In this document: positions 1-12,582 of the stretch, one piece after another
Position numbering within the stretch: the stretch's first letter is position 1
Layout of the letters: each line of letters opens with the position of its first letter
Source of the DNA: an uncultured Geobacteraceae bacterium
Lineage (GTDB): Bacteria > Desulfobacterota > Desulfuromonadia > Geobacterales > Pseudopelobacteraceae
Length of the DNA stretch: 64,000 nucleotides
Direction of reading: 5' to 3'
NCBI GenBank assembly: GCA_903901875.1
Contig: CAIUSO010000151.1
Location: 38,987 to 102,986 of the forward strand
Notes under the pieces: model-generated
Databases searched by the model: none
What the model was told of the DNA's origin: nothing
Seen by the model: only the letters and a program-made list of their open reading frames with translations
Program-made: the position numbers and the translations under genes

Positions 1-71
1 AGGATAATTGAGGTGTCCAATCCACCGGAGTAGGCGAGGACGATATTCTGGATTTCTGTTTTTTTTGCCAT
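1..71 (-). CDS. argG: Argininosuccinate synthase, N-terminal fragment (runs off the window)
   Basis: Only the first 23 complete codons lie in the window. The reverse strand reads MAKKTEIQNIVLAYSGGLDT and onward, and AYSGGLDTS is the ATP-pyrophosphatase P-loop that opens every argininosuccinate synthase (citrulline + aspartate + ATP to argininosuccinate). An AAGGAGAA Shine-Dalgarno sits 8 bases before the ATG. It follows argF by 28 bases, so it is the last visible gene of the arginine cluster. The family is about 400 residues long; the rest is outside the window. Confidence 0.93.
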   Translation of the reverse strand, partial: MAKKTEIQNIVLAYSGGLDTSII

Positions 72-99
72 CTGAGTGTTCTCCTTTTTGGGTAGAGCC

Positions 100-1011
100 C
101 TATTGTAGTAACGTCGCCATTATAGCTTTTTGAATATGCAGCCGGTTCTCCGCCTCATCCCACACCACCGAATGCTTCCCCTCGATGACCGAGTCCGATA
201 TTTCCTCCCCCCGATGGGCAGGAAGGCAATGGAGTACAATCGAGTCCGGCTTGGCAAGGGAGAGCAGTGTATCGTCAAGACAGAAGCCGGCGAAAGCCTT
301 TTCCCGTTCCTTCTGTTCACTTTCCTGCCCCATGCTGGCCCAGACATCAGTATTGATGACATCGGCACCGGCAACCGCCTCACGGGGGTCGGTGGTCAGC
401 ACAATACGCCCGGGGGCCTTTGCCCGCGCCCATTCGAGAACCGCTGCATCCGGTTCGTACCCGACAGGACAGGCCAATCTCAACTCGAAGTCACAGATGG
501 CTGCCGCCTCAATCCAGGTATTGGCCATGTTGTTGCCATCGCCGACCCAGGCAAAGGTACGGCCGGCGTAACTCCCCTTGTGCTCTATCACGGTTTGGAG
601 ATCGGCCATGATCTGACAGGGGTGGAACAGGTCGGTCAGGCCATTGATAACAGGCACCGATGAGTAGTGGGAAAACTCGTCAACGATCTCCTGGCCGAAG
701 GTCCGGATCATTACCCCATCGCAATAGCGGGACATCACGCGGGCACTGTCCTTGATCGGCTCTCCCCTTCCCATTTGTGAGGTCCCTGACGAAAGGAACA
801 GCCCATGTCCCCCCAACTGAAACACCCCAACCTCAAAGGAAATTCTGGTACGGGTCGATGCTTTTTCAAATATCAGGGCCACCGTCTTACCTTCCAGCAA
901 CCGGTGGGAGATACCCTGCTTCTGTTTTTCCTTCAGATCATGGGCCAGCGCAAGAAGTGCATCCAGCTCAACCTTGCTGTAATCGTGCAATGCCAGAAAA
1001 TGTCGTGTCAT
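100..1011 (-). CDS. argF: Ornithine carbamoyltransferase
   Basis: Cytoplasmic enzyme of arginine synthesis that joins carbamoyl phosphate and ornithine to give citrulline. The 303-residue product has the full family length. It shows the carbamoyl-phosphate motif STRTR at residues 52-56, HPCQ at 130-133, and the ornithine-loop motif HCLP at 261-264, all intact. Its ATG directly abuts the argD stop codon (TAAATG), which implies translational coupling with argD. argG follows downstream. Nothing unusual is seen. Anabolic OTCase is preferred over the catabolic form because the gene sits inside argB-argD-argF-argG. Confidence 0.97.
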   Translation of the reverse strand: MTRHFLALHDYSKVELDALLALAHDLKEKQKQGISHRLLEGKTVALIFEKASTRTRISFEVGVFQLGGHGLFLSSGTSQMGRGEPIKDSARVMSRYCDGVMIRTFGQEIVDEFSHYSSVPVINGLTDLFHPCQIMADLQTVIEHKGSYAGRTFAWVGDGNNMANTWIEAAAICDFELRLACPVGYEPDAAVLEWARAKAPGRIVLTTDPREAVAGADVINTDVWASMGQESEQKEREKAFAGFCLDDTLLSLAKPDSIVLHCLPAHRGEEISDSVIEGKHSVVWDEAENRLHIQKAIMATLLQ

Positions 1012-4234
<3,223 letters not shown>

Positions 4235-4270
4235 ACCTGACTCCGAACGGCATTTAAATTTTCCCACTCC

Positions 4271-6907
4271 CTACCGTGATGCAAGAATACCGGTAACCGC
4301 CGCCAAAGCAGCAGCCAGCTGGTCTGGCTTACTCCCCCCCGCCTGGGCCAGCTCCGGCTTTCCGCCGCCACTCCCCCCCACGAGGGGGGCAATCTGCTTG
4401 ACAATGTCACCCGCCTTGATGGTACCAATCAGATCACGGGTTACCGCAACCAGCAGGTTGGCCTTCCCGCCGATCGAAGCACCAAGCACGACAACCCCGG
4501 AACCGATGCCATCTTTCAGCGTATCAGACAGATCCCGAAGAGATTTAATGTCTTCAACTGTCACCTCAACCGCCAGCAACCTGACCCCCTGCACCTCAAC
4601 TGACCGGGAGAGAAGATCACCGGACGCAGCCACGTTCAGCTTTGCCTGCAGCATTTCTATTTCACGGTGAAGTTCCTTCTGCCGTAACAGCAGTTTTTCC
4701 AGCCGTTCACAGGAGTTGCCCGCATCCGTCTTAAGCAGGGAAGCAATGTCCTTCCGCTCATCTTCCATCTGCCGGACAAAATCCAGGGCCCCCAAACCGG
4801 TCAGCGCCTCAATTCTCCGCACTCCGGCAGCGATTCCCGCTTCGGAGACAATTTTGAACAGCCCGATGTCTCCCGCTGCCCTGACGTGGGTTCCACCACA
4901 GAGTTCCATGCTGACGTCACCGACCCGCACCACACGCACCGAATCACCGTATTTTTCGTCAAACAGAGCGGTGGCTCCCGCTTCGATGGCTTCAGCAATA
5001 TTCATATCACGGGTAGTAACCGGATCATTGGCCAGTATAAATTCATTAACAATTGTCTCAACCTGGCGCAGTTCCCCCTCGGTCACCGCAGAAAAATGGG
5101 TAAAGTCAAAACGAAGACGGTCAACAGACACCAGGGAACCGGCCTGCTTGACATGGTCTCCCAACACCTGGCGCAGAGCACTTTGCAACAGATGGGTTGC
5201 CGTATGGTTGCGGCAGGTGGCATCACGTTCCCCTCGCGCGACCTTTAAATCGGCGGCATCACCGACGTTAATGACCCCTTCCCTGACAACGGCATGGTGG
5301 ACGGTCAGATCCGTGAAGGGGCGACTGGCCGTCATGACATCCAGATGGGCATGACCGGTTGAGATCGTGCCGCAATCCCCTTTTTGGCCACCGGAATCCC
5401 CATAGAAAGGGGTCCGTTCCGTGATAAGTGCAACCGTATCCCCCCCCTGGGCCGAGCCGACGGATACGCCATTTCGAAGAATGGCCAGAACCGGAGCAAG
5501 CACGCTCCGTTCATCGTACCCCACAAAGCGGCTCCGTATACCACTGGTGTGCAGCTCTTTGTAGACCTGCTCAATGCCCGCTTCCCCCGAACCCTTCCAA
5601 TGTTCCCGCGCCTGGGCCCGCTGCCGTTCCATGCAAAGCTCAAAACCGGCTTCGTCGATGGTAAACCCCTCCGATTCGACGATGTCAGCCGTAAGATCGG
5701 CCGGAAAACCGTAGGTATCATACAGTTTGAAGAGGATATCACCCGGAATGACACATTGGCCGGCACTCCGCAGCGCGGCCACTTCATCATTCAGAATAGC
5801 CAGACCACGGTCCAGGGTTTCTGCAAAGCGTTGTTCCTCGGCCAGAACGACTTTTTTGATATAGCCTTCCCGTTCATGGAGTTCCGGGTAGGCATCCCCC
5901 ATGGCATCCCGCACGGCGTCAACCATATTGTAGAGCATTGGTTCCCCGCAACCGAGCATTTTGGCGTGGCGTGCCGCACGCCGCATGATGCGGCGCAGCA
6001 CGTATCCCCGCCCCTCGTTTGAAGGGAGGGCACCGTCACAGATGAGAAAGGTCACCGCCCGGGCATGGTCGGCAATGACCCGCATCGAGACGTTATCTTT
6101 GTCATCCTGTCCATACTTCTTGCCGGACAGCCGTTCAATGTGGCGAATGATCGTCTGGAGAATATCTATATCATAGTTGGTACTGACCCCCTGCATAACC
6201 GCCGAGATCCGCTCCAGCCCCATACCGGTATCGACGGCAGGCTTCGGAAGCGGCGTCAGCGTGCCGTCGCTGGAGCGGTCAAACTGCATGAAGACATTGT
6301 TCCAGATTTCCATATAGCGGTCACAATCGCAGCCGACGGCACACTCCGGCTGACCACACCCGACGGCACTCCCCTGATCGTAGAAGATTTCACTACAGGG
6401 GCCGCATGGTCCCGTATCCCCCATGGACCAGAAGTTATCTTTCTCGCCAAAACGGAAAATCCGCTCACGGGGCACACCTTCCTGCAGATGCCAGATATCT
6501 GCCGCTTCATCATCATCATTGTAGACCGTCACGTAGAGACGAGTTTTATCCAGCTTCAGCTCTTTGGTCAGAAATTCCCAGGCATAGGCTATGGCCTCTT
6601 TTTTGAAATAGTCGCCAAAGGAAAAATTGCCGAGCATTTCAAAAAACGTATGGTGGCGGGCGGTTCTGCCGACATTTTCAAGATCGTTATGTTTTCCGCC
6701 GGCGCGAACACATTTCTGGGAGCTTGCCGCCCGATAATAGCCGCGATCCTCAAGGCCGAGAAAACAGTCCTTGAACTGGTTCATCCCGGCATTGGCGAAC
6801 ATCAGGGTGGGGTCATTCTTGGGGAGTATGCCGGAACTGGCAACCACCGTATGGCCACGGTCAGCAAAATAACCGAGAAAACGTGCGCGAATTTCAGTAC
6901 CTGTCAT
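4271..6907 (-). CDS. alaS: Alanyl-tRNA synthetase
   Basis: Class II synthetase charging tRNA-Ala, 878 residues, which is the full bacterial length. Visible parts: the N-terminal catalytic domain ([33 protein letters not shown]), the editing domain with the zinc-binding HTATHLL box, the [13 protein letters not shown] motif, and a C-terminal DHHA1-type C-Ala domain rich in glycines ([17 protein letters not shown]). It follows recX by 40 bases and precedes the receiver-kinase gene. The recA-recX-alaS linkage is common in bacteria; here pilT is inserted and the arginine genes follow. Confidence 0.98.
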   Translation of the reverse strand: MTGTEIRARFLGYFADRGHTVVASSGILPKNDPTLMFANAGMNQFKDCFLGLEDRGYYRAASSQKCVRAGGKHNDLENVGRTARHHTFFEMLGNFSFGDYFKKEAIAYAWEFLTKELKLDKTRLYVTVYNDDDEAADIWHLQEGVPRERIFRFGEKDNFWSMGDTGPCGPCSEIFYDQGSAVGCGQPECAVGCDCDRYMEIWNNVFMQFDRSSDGTLTPLPKPAVDTGMGLERISAVMQGVSTNYDIDILQTIIRHIERLSGKKYGQDDKDNVSMRVIADHARAVTFLICDGALPSNEGRGYVLRRIMRRAARHAKMLGCGEPMLYNMVDAVRDAMGDAYPELHEREGYIKKVVLAEEQRFAETLDRGLAILNDEVAALRSAGQCVIPGDILFKLYDTYGFPADLTADIVESEGFTIDEAGFELCMERQRAQAREHWKGSGEAGIEQVYKELHTSGIRSRFVGYDERSVLAPVLAILRNGVSVGSAQGGDTVALITERTPFYGDSGGQKGDCGTISTGHAHLDVMTASRPFTDLTVHHAVVREGVINVGDAADLKVARGERDATCRNHTATHLLQSALRQVLGDHVKQAGSLVSVDRLRFDFTHFSAVTEGELRQVETIVNEFILANDPVTTRDMNIAEAIEAGATALFDEKYGDSVRVVRVGDVSMELCGGTHVRAAGDIGLFKIVSEAGIAAGVRRIEALTGLGALDFVRQMEDERKDIASLLKTDAGNSCERLEKLLLRQKELHREIEMLQAKLNVAASGDLLSRSVEVQGVRLLAVEVTVEDIKSLRDLSDTLKDGIGSGVVVLGASIGGKANLLVAVTRDLIGTIKAGDIVKQIAPLVGGSGGGKPELAQAGGSKPDQLAAALAAVTGILASR

Positions 6908-6947
6908 GATTTCCTCATTGATAATGTAATTATATAGCAGAAAAAGT

Positions 6948-7454
6948 TCACCATTGGTCTTCAGCCTTCAGTGCCCGTAGTATGGCTGCAAAACCAAAAC
7001 CACGGCGTTGCAGAAAGCCAAAAACCCTTTGCCGATCCCGAGGAGAGGAGTGCGCATACACAAAATCCGGGTAGCGCCGTTCAACCGCAGCTTTCACTTC
7101 GGGTATTTCATCATATTCCTGAAGCAGTGGAGCCAGAGTTTCCTGGACCAGATCAGGCCCAAAACCACGCTTCTGCATTTCAATACGAAGTCGGGCCCCG
7201 CAAAAACGGCCCGTAGCAAGGGCTGATTCGGCAAACCGCACCGCATACCGCCCATCGTCAAGCCACCCCTCCCGCTGCAACCGGGAGATGACCTGTTCAC
7301 CAACGTCCCCAACCACACCCCACCCCACCAGTCTCTGTTGCAAACGGGCGACCGAATAATCACGTCCGGTCATCAGCCGCAGAGCATACCGGTACGCCTG
7401 ATCAGCGGTTCTGGTCTCAGTATCTTTCGATCTCAAGCTTATCCGTTTCTCCAT
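6948..7454 (-). CDS. recX: RecX, modulator of RecA
   Basis: Small helical-repeat protein that binds RecA filaments and limits their extension. The C-terminal two thirds show the RecX three-helix repeat pattern ([66 protein letters not shown]). The reading frame is open 78 bases further upstream inside pilT, but the ATG at 7454 (MEKRISLRS) gives 168 residues, the usual family size, and still overlaps the pilT end by 38 bases. No strong Shine-Dalgarno marks the start, so the exact start is uncertain; translational coupling to pilT is likely. Confidence 0.85.
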   Translation of the reverse strand: MEKRISLRSKDTETRTADQAYRYALRLMTGRDYSVARLQQRLVGWGVVGDVGEQVISRLQREGWLDDGRYAVRFAESALATGRFCGARLRIEMQKRGFGPDLVQETLAPLLQEYDEIPEVKAAVERRYPDFVYAHSSPRDRQRVFGFLQRRGFGFAAILRALKAEDQW

Positions 7455-8568
7455 CTTCGGGCTTGTTCTCAAACCCTTCCCACGAAGCATCCGATGTCGA
7501 GGATATTCCGGACACCTTAAGGGCAAAATCATCCGGATTGGAACTTTGACGAATCGCCTCTTCGTAGGTGATCAGCTTGCCGGTATACAACTTCATGAGC
7601 GACTGGTCAAAGGTCTGCATACCATAGGTGACAAACCCCTGGGCAATGGCGTCGTTGATCATCCTGGTCTTCTCACTGTCATCAATGCACTCTCTGACAC
7701 GGGCAGAGGCGAGAAGCACCTCAACCGCCGGTACCCGCCCCTTGCCATCGGATTTCGGCACCAGTCGCTGGGAGACAACCGCCTTGAGGATGCTGGCCAG
7801 TTGAATGCGTACCTGGCGCTGATGATAGGGAGGAAACACACCGATGATTCGATTGATGGTTTCCGCAGCATCCATGGTATGGAGGGTTGACAAGACCAGG
7901 TGGCCGGTTTCAGCTGCGGTCATGGCCGTTTCAATGGTTTCGTAATCCCGCATTTCCCCCACCAGAATAACGTCCGGATCCTGCCGCAGAGCCCCTTTGA
8001 GGGCAAGGGAAAAATTAGGCGTATCGGTGCCGACTTCACGCTGACTGATGATACTCTTGTTATCCCGGTGCAGAAACTCCACCGGATCTTCAATCGTAAT
8101 GATATTACAGGTGCGCTGGCTGTTGATGTAGTCAATCATGGCAGCAAGGGTACTTGATTTTCCCGAACCGGTGGTACCGGTCACCAGAACAAGCCCCCGT
8201 TCTTCACGGCAGATTTTCTGCATGACCGCCGGCAGATTAAGCCCTTCAAGGGACGGAATAATAATGGCTATGGAGCGGAAGACCATGGCGACCGATCCCC
8301 GCTGCCGATAGACACTGACCCTGAACCGTCCAAGGCCCGGCACCGCATAGGCAAGATCAACTTCGTAGTTTTCTTCAAACAGCCGCCGCTGACGTTCGTT
8401 CATCAGCCCGAGAGCAGTAGCTGAAACAAACTCCGGTGTCAGACGGGGTGCATTGGGAATCGGATGCAGACGGCCATCGATCCGGACAATGGGAGGAAGT
8501 CCGGTTTTAATATGAATATCAGAGCCTTTGGCTTTAAAGGCAATGGCTAATATTTCATTCAGTTCCAC
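7417..8568 (-). CDS. pilT: Type IV pilus retraction ATPase PilT
   Basis: Secretion-type ATPase powering pilus retraction (twitching motility). The 383 residues include an N-terminal PAS-like region, Walker A GTTGSGKS at 131-138, the Asp box region ITIEDPVEFLH, Walker B VILVGEMRD, the His box LSTLHTMDA, and the C-terminal AIRQSSNPDDFALKVSG segment typical of PilT rather than PilB. A further tail of about 30 charged residues follows, longer than in short PilT proteins. The gene starts 16 bases after the recA stop. Geobacter relatives carry several PilT paralogues, so this may be one of several; which one cannot be told here. Confidence 0.95.
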   Translation of the reverse strand: MELNEILAIAFKAKGSDIHIKTGLPPIVRIDGRLHPIPNAPRLTPEFVSATALGLMNERQRRLFEENYEVDLAYAVPGLGRFRVSVYRQRGSVAMVFRSIAIIIPSLEGLNLPAVMQKICREERGLVLVTGTTGSGKSSTLAAMIDYINSQRTCNIITIEDPVEFLHRDNKSIISQREVGTDTPNFSLALKGALRQDPDVILVGEMRDYETIETAMTAAETGHLVLSTLHTMDAAETINRIIGVFPPYHQRQVRIQLASILKAVVSQRLVPKSDGKGRVPAVEVLLASARVRECIDDSEKTRMINDAIAQGFVTYGMQTFDQSLMKLYTGKLITYEEAIRQSSNPDDFALKVSGISSTSDASWEGFENKPEDGETDKLEIERY

Positions 8569-8584
8569 AATGCACCTCCGAATA

Positions 8585-9613
8585 TCAGGCGGTTATCTCG
8601 GCGGCCGGCACCGGTTTCAAAAGTGCCATCAGTTTGCCCTCGATTTCGGCAAGAACAGCCGGATGTTCCGTCAACCAGGTCCGGGAATTCTCACGTCCCT
8701 GACCGATACGCTCCTTGCCGTAGGAGTACCAGGCACCGCTTTTCTCAATGATGTTCTTGTCAACAGCCAGGTCAAGCACATCACCGGTCCGTGAAATTCC
8801 TTCGCCATAGAGAATGTCGAATTCAACCTCTTTGAACGGCGGTGCCACCTTGTTCTTGACGACTTTAACCCTGGTCCGGGAACCGATAATCTGGTCCCCC
8901 TGTTTCAGCGTGGCAATTTTGCGGATATCCATGCGCACCGAAGCATAAAACTTGAGCGCATTACCACCGGTTGTGGTTTCCGGATTACCAAACATGACTC
9001 CAATTTTCATACGAATCTGATTGATAAAGATAACACAGCAATTTGACTTACTGATGATGCCGGTCAGTTTCCGAAGCGCCTGGGACATGAGACGGGCCTG
9101 AAGCCCCATATGGGAATCCCCCATGTCACCTTCTATTTCCGCTTTAGGAACCAGGGCGGCAACCGAGTCAACAACCAGCACATCAATTGCTCCGCTCCGC
9201 ACCAGAGTTTCGGCTATTTCCAGTGCCTGTTCACCGGTATCGGGCTGGGAGACCAGAAGATCGTCGGTTTTAACACCCAGTTTACGGGCATATCCGATAT
9301 CAAGGGCATGCTCTGCATCAACAAACGCGGCGATTCCTCCGGTTTTTTGCGCTTCAGCAACGATATGAAGTGCCAGTGTCGTTTTTCCTGATGACTCCGG
9401 TCCATAGACTTCGATAACCCTTCCCCGTGGCACCCCTCCGACCCCCAGAGCCATATCAAGGGAGATGGAACCGGTGGAAATGGCCTCAACACCGGGCAGC
9501 GCTTCATCGTTACCGAGACGCATAATGGCACCCTTGCCAAACTGTTTCTCGATTTGGCTCAGGGCCAGATCAATCGCTTTATTCTTTTCAATCATGTTGT
9601 TCTTCTCAGCCAT
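8585..9613 (-). CDS. recA: Recombinase RecA
   Basis: Strand-exchange and SOS co-protease ATPase, 342 residues. Walker A GPESSGKT at 71-78, Walker [21 protein letters not shown], the L1/L2 DNA-binding loops ([39 protein letters not shown]) and the C-terminal KNSRTWL-like segment are all intact. AGGAGAACC provides a good Shine-Dalgarno for the ATG at 9613. It is the first gene of the minus-strand cluster running to argG. I looked for a LexA box of the form I remember for Geobacter (GGTT...ACC) in the upstream region and found no convincing one. Confidence 0.99.
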   Translation of the reverse strand: MAEKNNMIEKNKAIDLALSQIEKQFGKGAIMRLGNDEALPGVEAISTGSISLDMALGVGGVPRGRVIEVYGPESSGKTTLALHIVAEAQKTGGIAAFVDAEHALDIGYARKLGVKTDDLLVSQPDTGEQALEIAETLVRSGAIDVLVVDSVAALVPKAEIEGDMGDSHMGLQARLMSQALRKLTGIISKSNCCVIFINQIRMKIGVMFGNPETTTGGNALKFYASVRMDIRKIATLKQGDQIIGSRTRVKVVKNKVAPPFKEVEFDILYGEGISRTGDVLDLAVDKNIIEKSGAWYSYGKERIGQGRENSRTWLTEHPAVLAEIEGKLMALLKPVPAAEITA

Positions 9614-9638
9614 TTGTATGGTTCTCCTAGAGGTAGGT

Positions 9639-9666
9639 TATCTGAATGACGATGTAAATACGTCAA
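9639..9666 (-). promoter_or_regulatory. Probable sigma-70 promoter of recA
   Basis: On the minus strand TTGACG (9666-9661), a 16-base spacer and AGATAA (9644-9639) stand 26 bases before the recA start codon. The -35 is good, the -10 only moderate. It is the only candidate seen near the gene; the short leader would include the AGGAGAACC ribosome site. Confidence 0.4.
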
Positions 9667-9830
9667 AATAACATATTCAGCAGAAACATCGCAAGGTTTT
9701 ATCCAAAATTACGGCAACCGATCCAGTCGAGGCTTTGCTTAAAAGAACTCTCCGGCCACAAAAACCAGGACCTAAGCGAAATACCGAATAGTTGAATATG
9801 CTGTCCCCGAAACTCCAGTTGCAAATAAAT

Positions 9831-9914
9831 TGTCATCCCCGAATGCCTTTATCGGGGATCCAGGTTTCGGACAGTTAGAAACTGGATTCCGGCCTAAATC
9901 CTGCCGGAATGACA
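9831..9914. repeat. Nested palindromic repeat element (84 bp, MITE/REP-like)
   Basis: The element begins TGTCAT and ends ATGACA. Each half is a small hairpin of its own (CCCCGA...TCGGGG on the left; TTCCGGC...GCCGGAA on the right), followed by GGATCCAGGTTTC on the left and, inverted, GAAACTGGATTCC on the right. Two hairpins placed head to head in an outer palindrome are typical of non-autonomous dispersed repeats. It lies in the 526-base gap between recA and the chemoreceptor gene and overlaps no gene. Confidence 0.75.
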
Positions 9915-9977
9915 TCGTTTTGGACTTTTGCAAGAACCTCCACACTTAATTCGAACTTGATACCCATGAGTGGTTCC

Positions 9978-10012
9978 GGGGACTTCCCTCTCTAAATAAC
10001 GGGGATGTCCCC
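9978..10012. repeat. Hairpin-forming repeat, GGGGAC...GTCCCC
   Basis: GGGGAC at 9978-9983 pairs with GTCCCC at 10007-10012, with further CCC/GGG pairing inside and an AT-rich loop. A GTCCCCGaAAC string at about 9802-9812 resembles the complement of GGTTCCGGGGAC at about 9972-9983, so this hairpin may belong to a larger inverted structure around the 9831-9914 element. There is no T-run, so a terminator role is unlikely. Apart from these repeats and the recA promoter, the 9614-10139 gap shows only AT-rich sequence ahead of the chemoreceptor gene. Confidence 0.5.
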
Positions 10013-10139
10013 AATTAGCCTATTTTATTTAACTGAGATATTGTATTTTACTATTTTAATTTTAAAACAATTCATGTTATATCTACAATTTCGCCTGATT
10101 TTTTAACTTTATAGCGTCATTACATCCGGAGGAGTTGCC

Positions 10140-11318
10140 ATGGATTTTTTCTTCGAGTACTACAGAGGTATGAGAATCCGTACCCGAATTCTCCTCCTGA
10201 GTGCCTGCTACAGCTTTTGTATCGTTTTTGCCGTCATAGCCGGCCGTATGTTCTCCCAGACCATCTCCATTCTATCGACCGCCCTGTTCGTTCTGCTCGG
10301 CGCATTCTTCAGTTTCCTCCTCTTCTGGACAGTGAACGATGCCCTTGACAGAATCATGGGTTATCTGGCGAATATGACGGAAGGGAACCTGACCCAGAGC
10401 ATAAAAGCCCTGCGCAACAATGAAATCAGTGTTATCATCAGGTCCATTGGCACCCTTCAATCAACCATGCGGGAGATAATAGGCCAAATTTCCCAAACAT
10501 CTCAGCAGATAACCGTAGCAACGAACACCCTCCATACCAATGCCAGTCAGATTGCAACCGGCACCGATGAAGTTGCCCACCAGACCAATTCGGTTGCCGC
10601 TGCCAGTGGCGAAATGGCCGCAACTTCCAACGACATCGCCCACAACTGCCTCAGCGCCGCCGAGACTTCAAACCACGCCAGCGAGACGGCACGATCGGGG
10701 GCAGAAATAGTTAATCGAGCAACCAACGGCATGGCACGAATCGCCTCACGGGTTAAGGAAACAGCAACGACAGTTGTAAGCCTCGGTGCCCGGTCTGACC
10801 AGATCGGCCAGATTATCGGCACCATCGAAGATATTGCCGACCAGACTAACCTGCTGGCCCTCAACGCAGCCATCGAAGCGGCACGTGCCGGCGAACAGGG
10901 ACGGGGCTTTGCCGTCGTTGCCGATGAAGTGCGGGCCTTGGCCGAGCGGACAACCCGGGCTACCCGTGAAATCGGTGAAATGATAAAGGCCATACAGAAC
11001 GAAACGAGGGGAGCCGTTGCCGCAATTGAAGAAGGGGTTGCCGAAGTGGAGAAGGGAACAGAATATTCAATCCGCTCCGGTGAGGCTCTTGAACAAATAC
11101 TTAACCAGATTAACGACGTAACCATGCAGGTAAACCAGATCGCCACGGCAGCAGAAGAGCAGACCGCCACAACCGGAAACATAACCTCAAACATCCAGAA
11201 GATCACCCTGGTGGTACAGCAGACCGCCGATGGCGCAACGGAAACAGCCGCAGCCTCCTCCGATCTTTCACGGGTTGCTGTGGAGCTTCAGCGTTTAATA
11301 GGTCGATTCCGCCTCTAA
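10140..11318 (+). CDS. Methyl-accepting chemotaxis protein without a periplasmic sensor domain
   Basis: Chemoreceptor-type signal transducer, 392 residues. Two membrane helices (about 17-40 and 43-65) follow each other with almost no periplasmic loop. A HAMP-like linker ([23 protein letters not shown]) leads into the coiled-coil methyl-accepting domain with the conserved hairpin tip ([43 protein letters not shown]). There is no C-terminal CheR-binding pentapeptide. Lacking an external domain, it may sense membrane state or take input from another protein (inference). GGAGGAG lies just before the ATG. It stands alone, between recA and an oppositely oriented hicB. Confidence 0.95.
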   Translation: MDFFFEYYRGMRIRTRILLLSACYSFCIVFAVIAGRMFSQTISILSTALFVLLGAFFSFLLFWTVNDALDRIMGYLANMTEGNLTQSIKALRNNEISVIIRSIGTLQSTMREIIGQISQTSQQITVATNTLHTNASQIATGTDEVAHQTNSVAAASGEMAATSNDIAHNCLSAAETSNHASETARSGAEIVNRATNGMARIASRVKETATTVVSLGARSDQIGQIIGTIEDIADQTNLLALNAAIEAARAGEQGRGFAVVADEVRALAERTTRATREIGEMIKAIQNETRGAVAAIEEGVAEVEKGTEYSIRSGEALEQILNQINDVTMQVNQIATAAEEQTATTGNITSNIQKITLVVQQTADGATETAAASSDLSRVAVELQRLIGRFRL

Positions 11319-11351
11319 TCAACGCCATCTCGTCGGACCGCAACCTGGCTA

Positions 11352-11705
11352 TCATGACGCCTTACGTGTAAGACCTTCTGTAATATAAGTGATGGCCAGC
11401 GTGTTGATACTAACGCCTTCGAGACGAGCGCGGGATTGCAAGCGGGCATGCAAGCTTTTTGGCAAGCGCTGAACGAATTTACCGGAAAAGGCACCATAAC
11501 TACCGGGCTTGGGAACGGGAAAACCTTTTTCTCCAAGTGCTGCAATCACCGCAGCAAGGGCTTGCTGACCTTCGGCGATCGCTTCTTCGACTGTATCACC
11601 ATCGGCAATACATTCGTTAAAATCGGGAAAACTCACCATAAAACCACCACCTTCATCTTCAGTGAGAGTCCTTAATTCGAACGGGAATTTACACGAATTT
11701 TTCAT
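11352..11705 (-). CDS. HicB-family antitoxin-like protein, no HicA partner visible
   Basis: 117 residues. The N-terminal part (FPFELRTLTEDEGGGFMVSFPDFNECIADGDTVEEAIAEGQQALAAVIAAL) is the partly degraded RNase-H-like HicB fold; the C-terminal part (FVQRLPKSLHARLQSRARLEGVSINTLAITYITEGL) is a ribbon-helix-helix domain for operator binding. The frame is open 48 bases upstream, but GGAGG sits just before the ATG at 11705, which fixes the start. HicA toxins are about 60 residues; neither the 73 bases upstream nor the 33 bases downstream can hold one, so this HicB is an orphan here. It may work as a stand-alone regulator (inference). Confidence 0.85.
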   Translation of the reverse strand: MKNSCKFPFELRTLTEDEGGGFMVSFPDFNECIADGDTVEEAIAEGQQALAAVIAALGEKGFPVPKPGSYGAFSGKFVQRLPKSLHARLQSRARLEGVSINTLAITYITEGLTRKAS

Positions 11706-11778
11706 AAATCCTCCAACAGCAACAAAAACTTCTTGATATTCAGATAGTACCACATGTCAATAATACATCTGCCTTGAT

Positions 11779-12582
11779 CTAACACTGGCAGGAGCGACAG
11801 AATACCGTGCTCCTGTTGCCCAGCCTCGTTTCATGGAGTGTGCCGCCACAGCGGAGACACGGCTTTCCTCCCCGTCCATAGACTCTGTTGTCCAAGGGGA
11901 AATAGGCCGCCGTGTCCTCCATTACCCGATAACTGCTCCCCCTTTCAACAGAAAAACCCAACACGCTGCGAATAGCCTCAGCCAACAGTTCATACTCCGG
12001 AACCGTCAGCGTCGCAGAAACCCGCTCGGGACTGATACCGGCAACAAACAGTGCTTCGTTGGCATAGATATTCCCAACCCCTGCAACGACCTGGCTGTCC
12101 ATTATCAGCTGCTTGATTGCTACCCTGCGGGCTCTTCCAACGGCGTGGAGAATGGTGCCGTTGAACCCATCCGAGAGCGGTTCGGGGCCAATGGAAGCAA
12201 GAAGAGGGTGACAAGAGGGATTACCGGTAAGCCAGAGTACCGTGCCGAATTTTCGCGGGTCGTGAAAACGGAGCAGCTGTCCATCATCAAAATGGAAGTC
12301 AAGATGATCATGCTTTCCGGGAGGGGCCATACGGGGAAGCAGCTGTAAAAAACCGGTCATTCCCAGGTGGATCAGCAGCCAACCGGATTCACAGTCAAAG
12401 AGCAGATATTTACCCCTTCGTTCAATGGCACGTAATTTCCGTCCTTCCACCAGTGAGCTCAGATCCGGTGCTACCGGCACGCGAAGCTTGGCGACCCGAA
12501 TATCCACCTTTTCAAAACGCCTTCCCACCAGCTCCGGCACGAGCCGGAGGCGGGTGACCTCAACTTCCGGAAGTTCCGGCAT
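11779..12582 (-). CDS. mutM: Formamidopyrimidine-DNA glycosylase (Fpg/MutM)
   Basis: Base-excision repair bifunctional glycosylase/AP lyase removing 8-oxoguanine. 267 residues. The mature N terminus is PELPEVE, with the catalytic proline (P2) and glutamate (E3) in place. The C terminus has the zinc finger CLRCGG...CRSCQC with four cysteines, and the helix-two-turn-helix segment MDSQVVAGVGNIYANEALF is intact. The start codon directly abuts the stop of the cinA-like gene upstream, implying coupled translation. Confidence 0.97.
   Translation of the reverse strand: MPELPEVEVTRLRLVPELVGRRFEKVDIRVAKLRVPVAPDLSSLVEGRKLRAIERRGKYLLFDCESGWLLIHLGMTGFLQLLPRMAPPGKHDHLDFHFDDGQLLRFHDPRKFGTVLWLTGNPSCHPLLASIGPEPLSDGFNGTILHAVGRARRVAIKQLIMDSQVVAGVGNIYANEALFVAGISPERVSATLTVPEYELLAEAIRSVLGFSVERGSSYRVMEDTAAYFPLDNRVYGRGGKPCLRCGGTLHETRLGNRSTVFCRSCQC

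Noticed and set aside
7455..7532. Longer N terminus for RecX (26 extra residues)
   Set aside because: The extension lies wholly inside pilT, is proline- and arginine-rich without family similarity, and would exceed the normal RecX length.
9614..9760. LexA/SOS box upstream of recA
   Set aside because: I looked for a GGTT...ACC-type motif and a classical CTG-N10-CAG motif between the start and the repeat; no convincing match.
11706..11778. Hidden hicA next to hicB
   Set aside because: The gap is 73 bases, too short for even a minimal HicA; no frame with the HicA pattern was found on either side.
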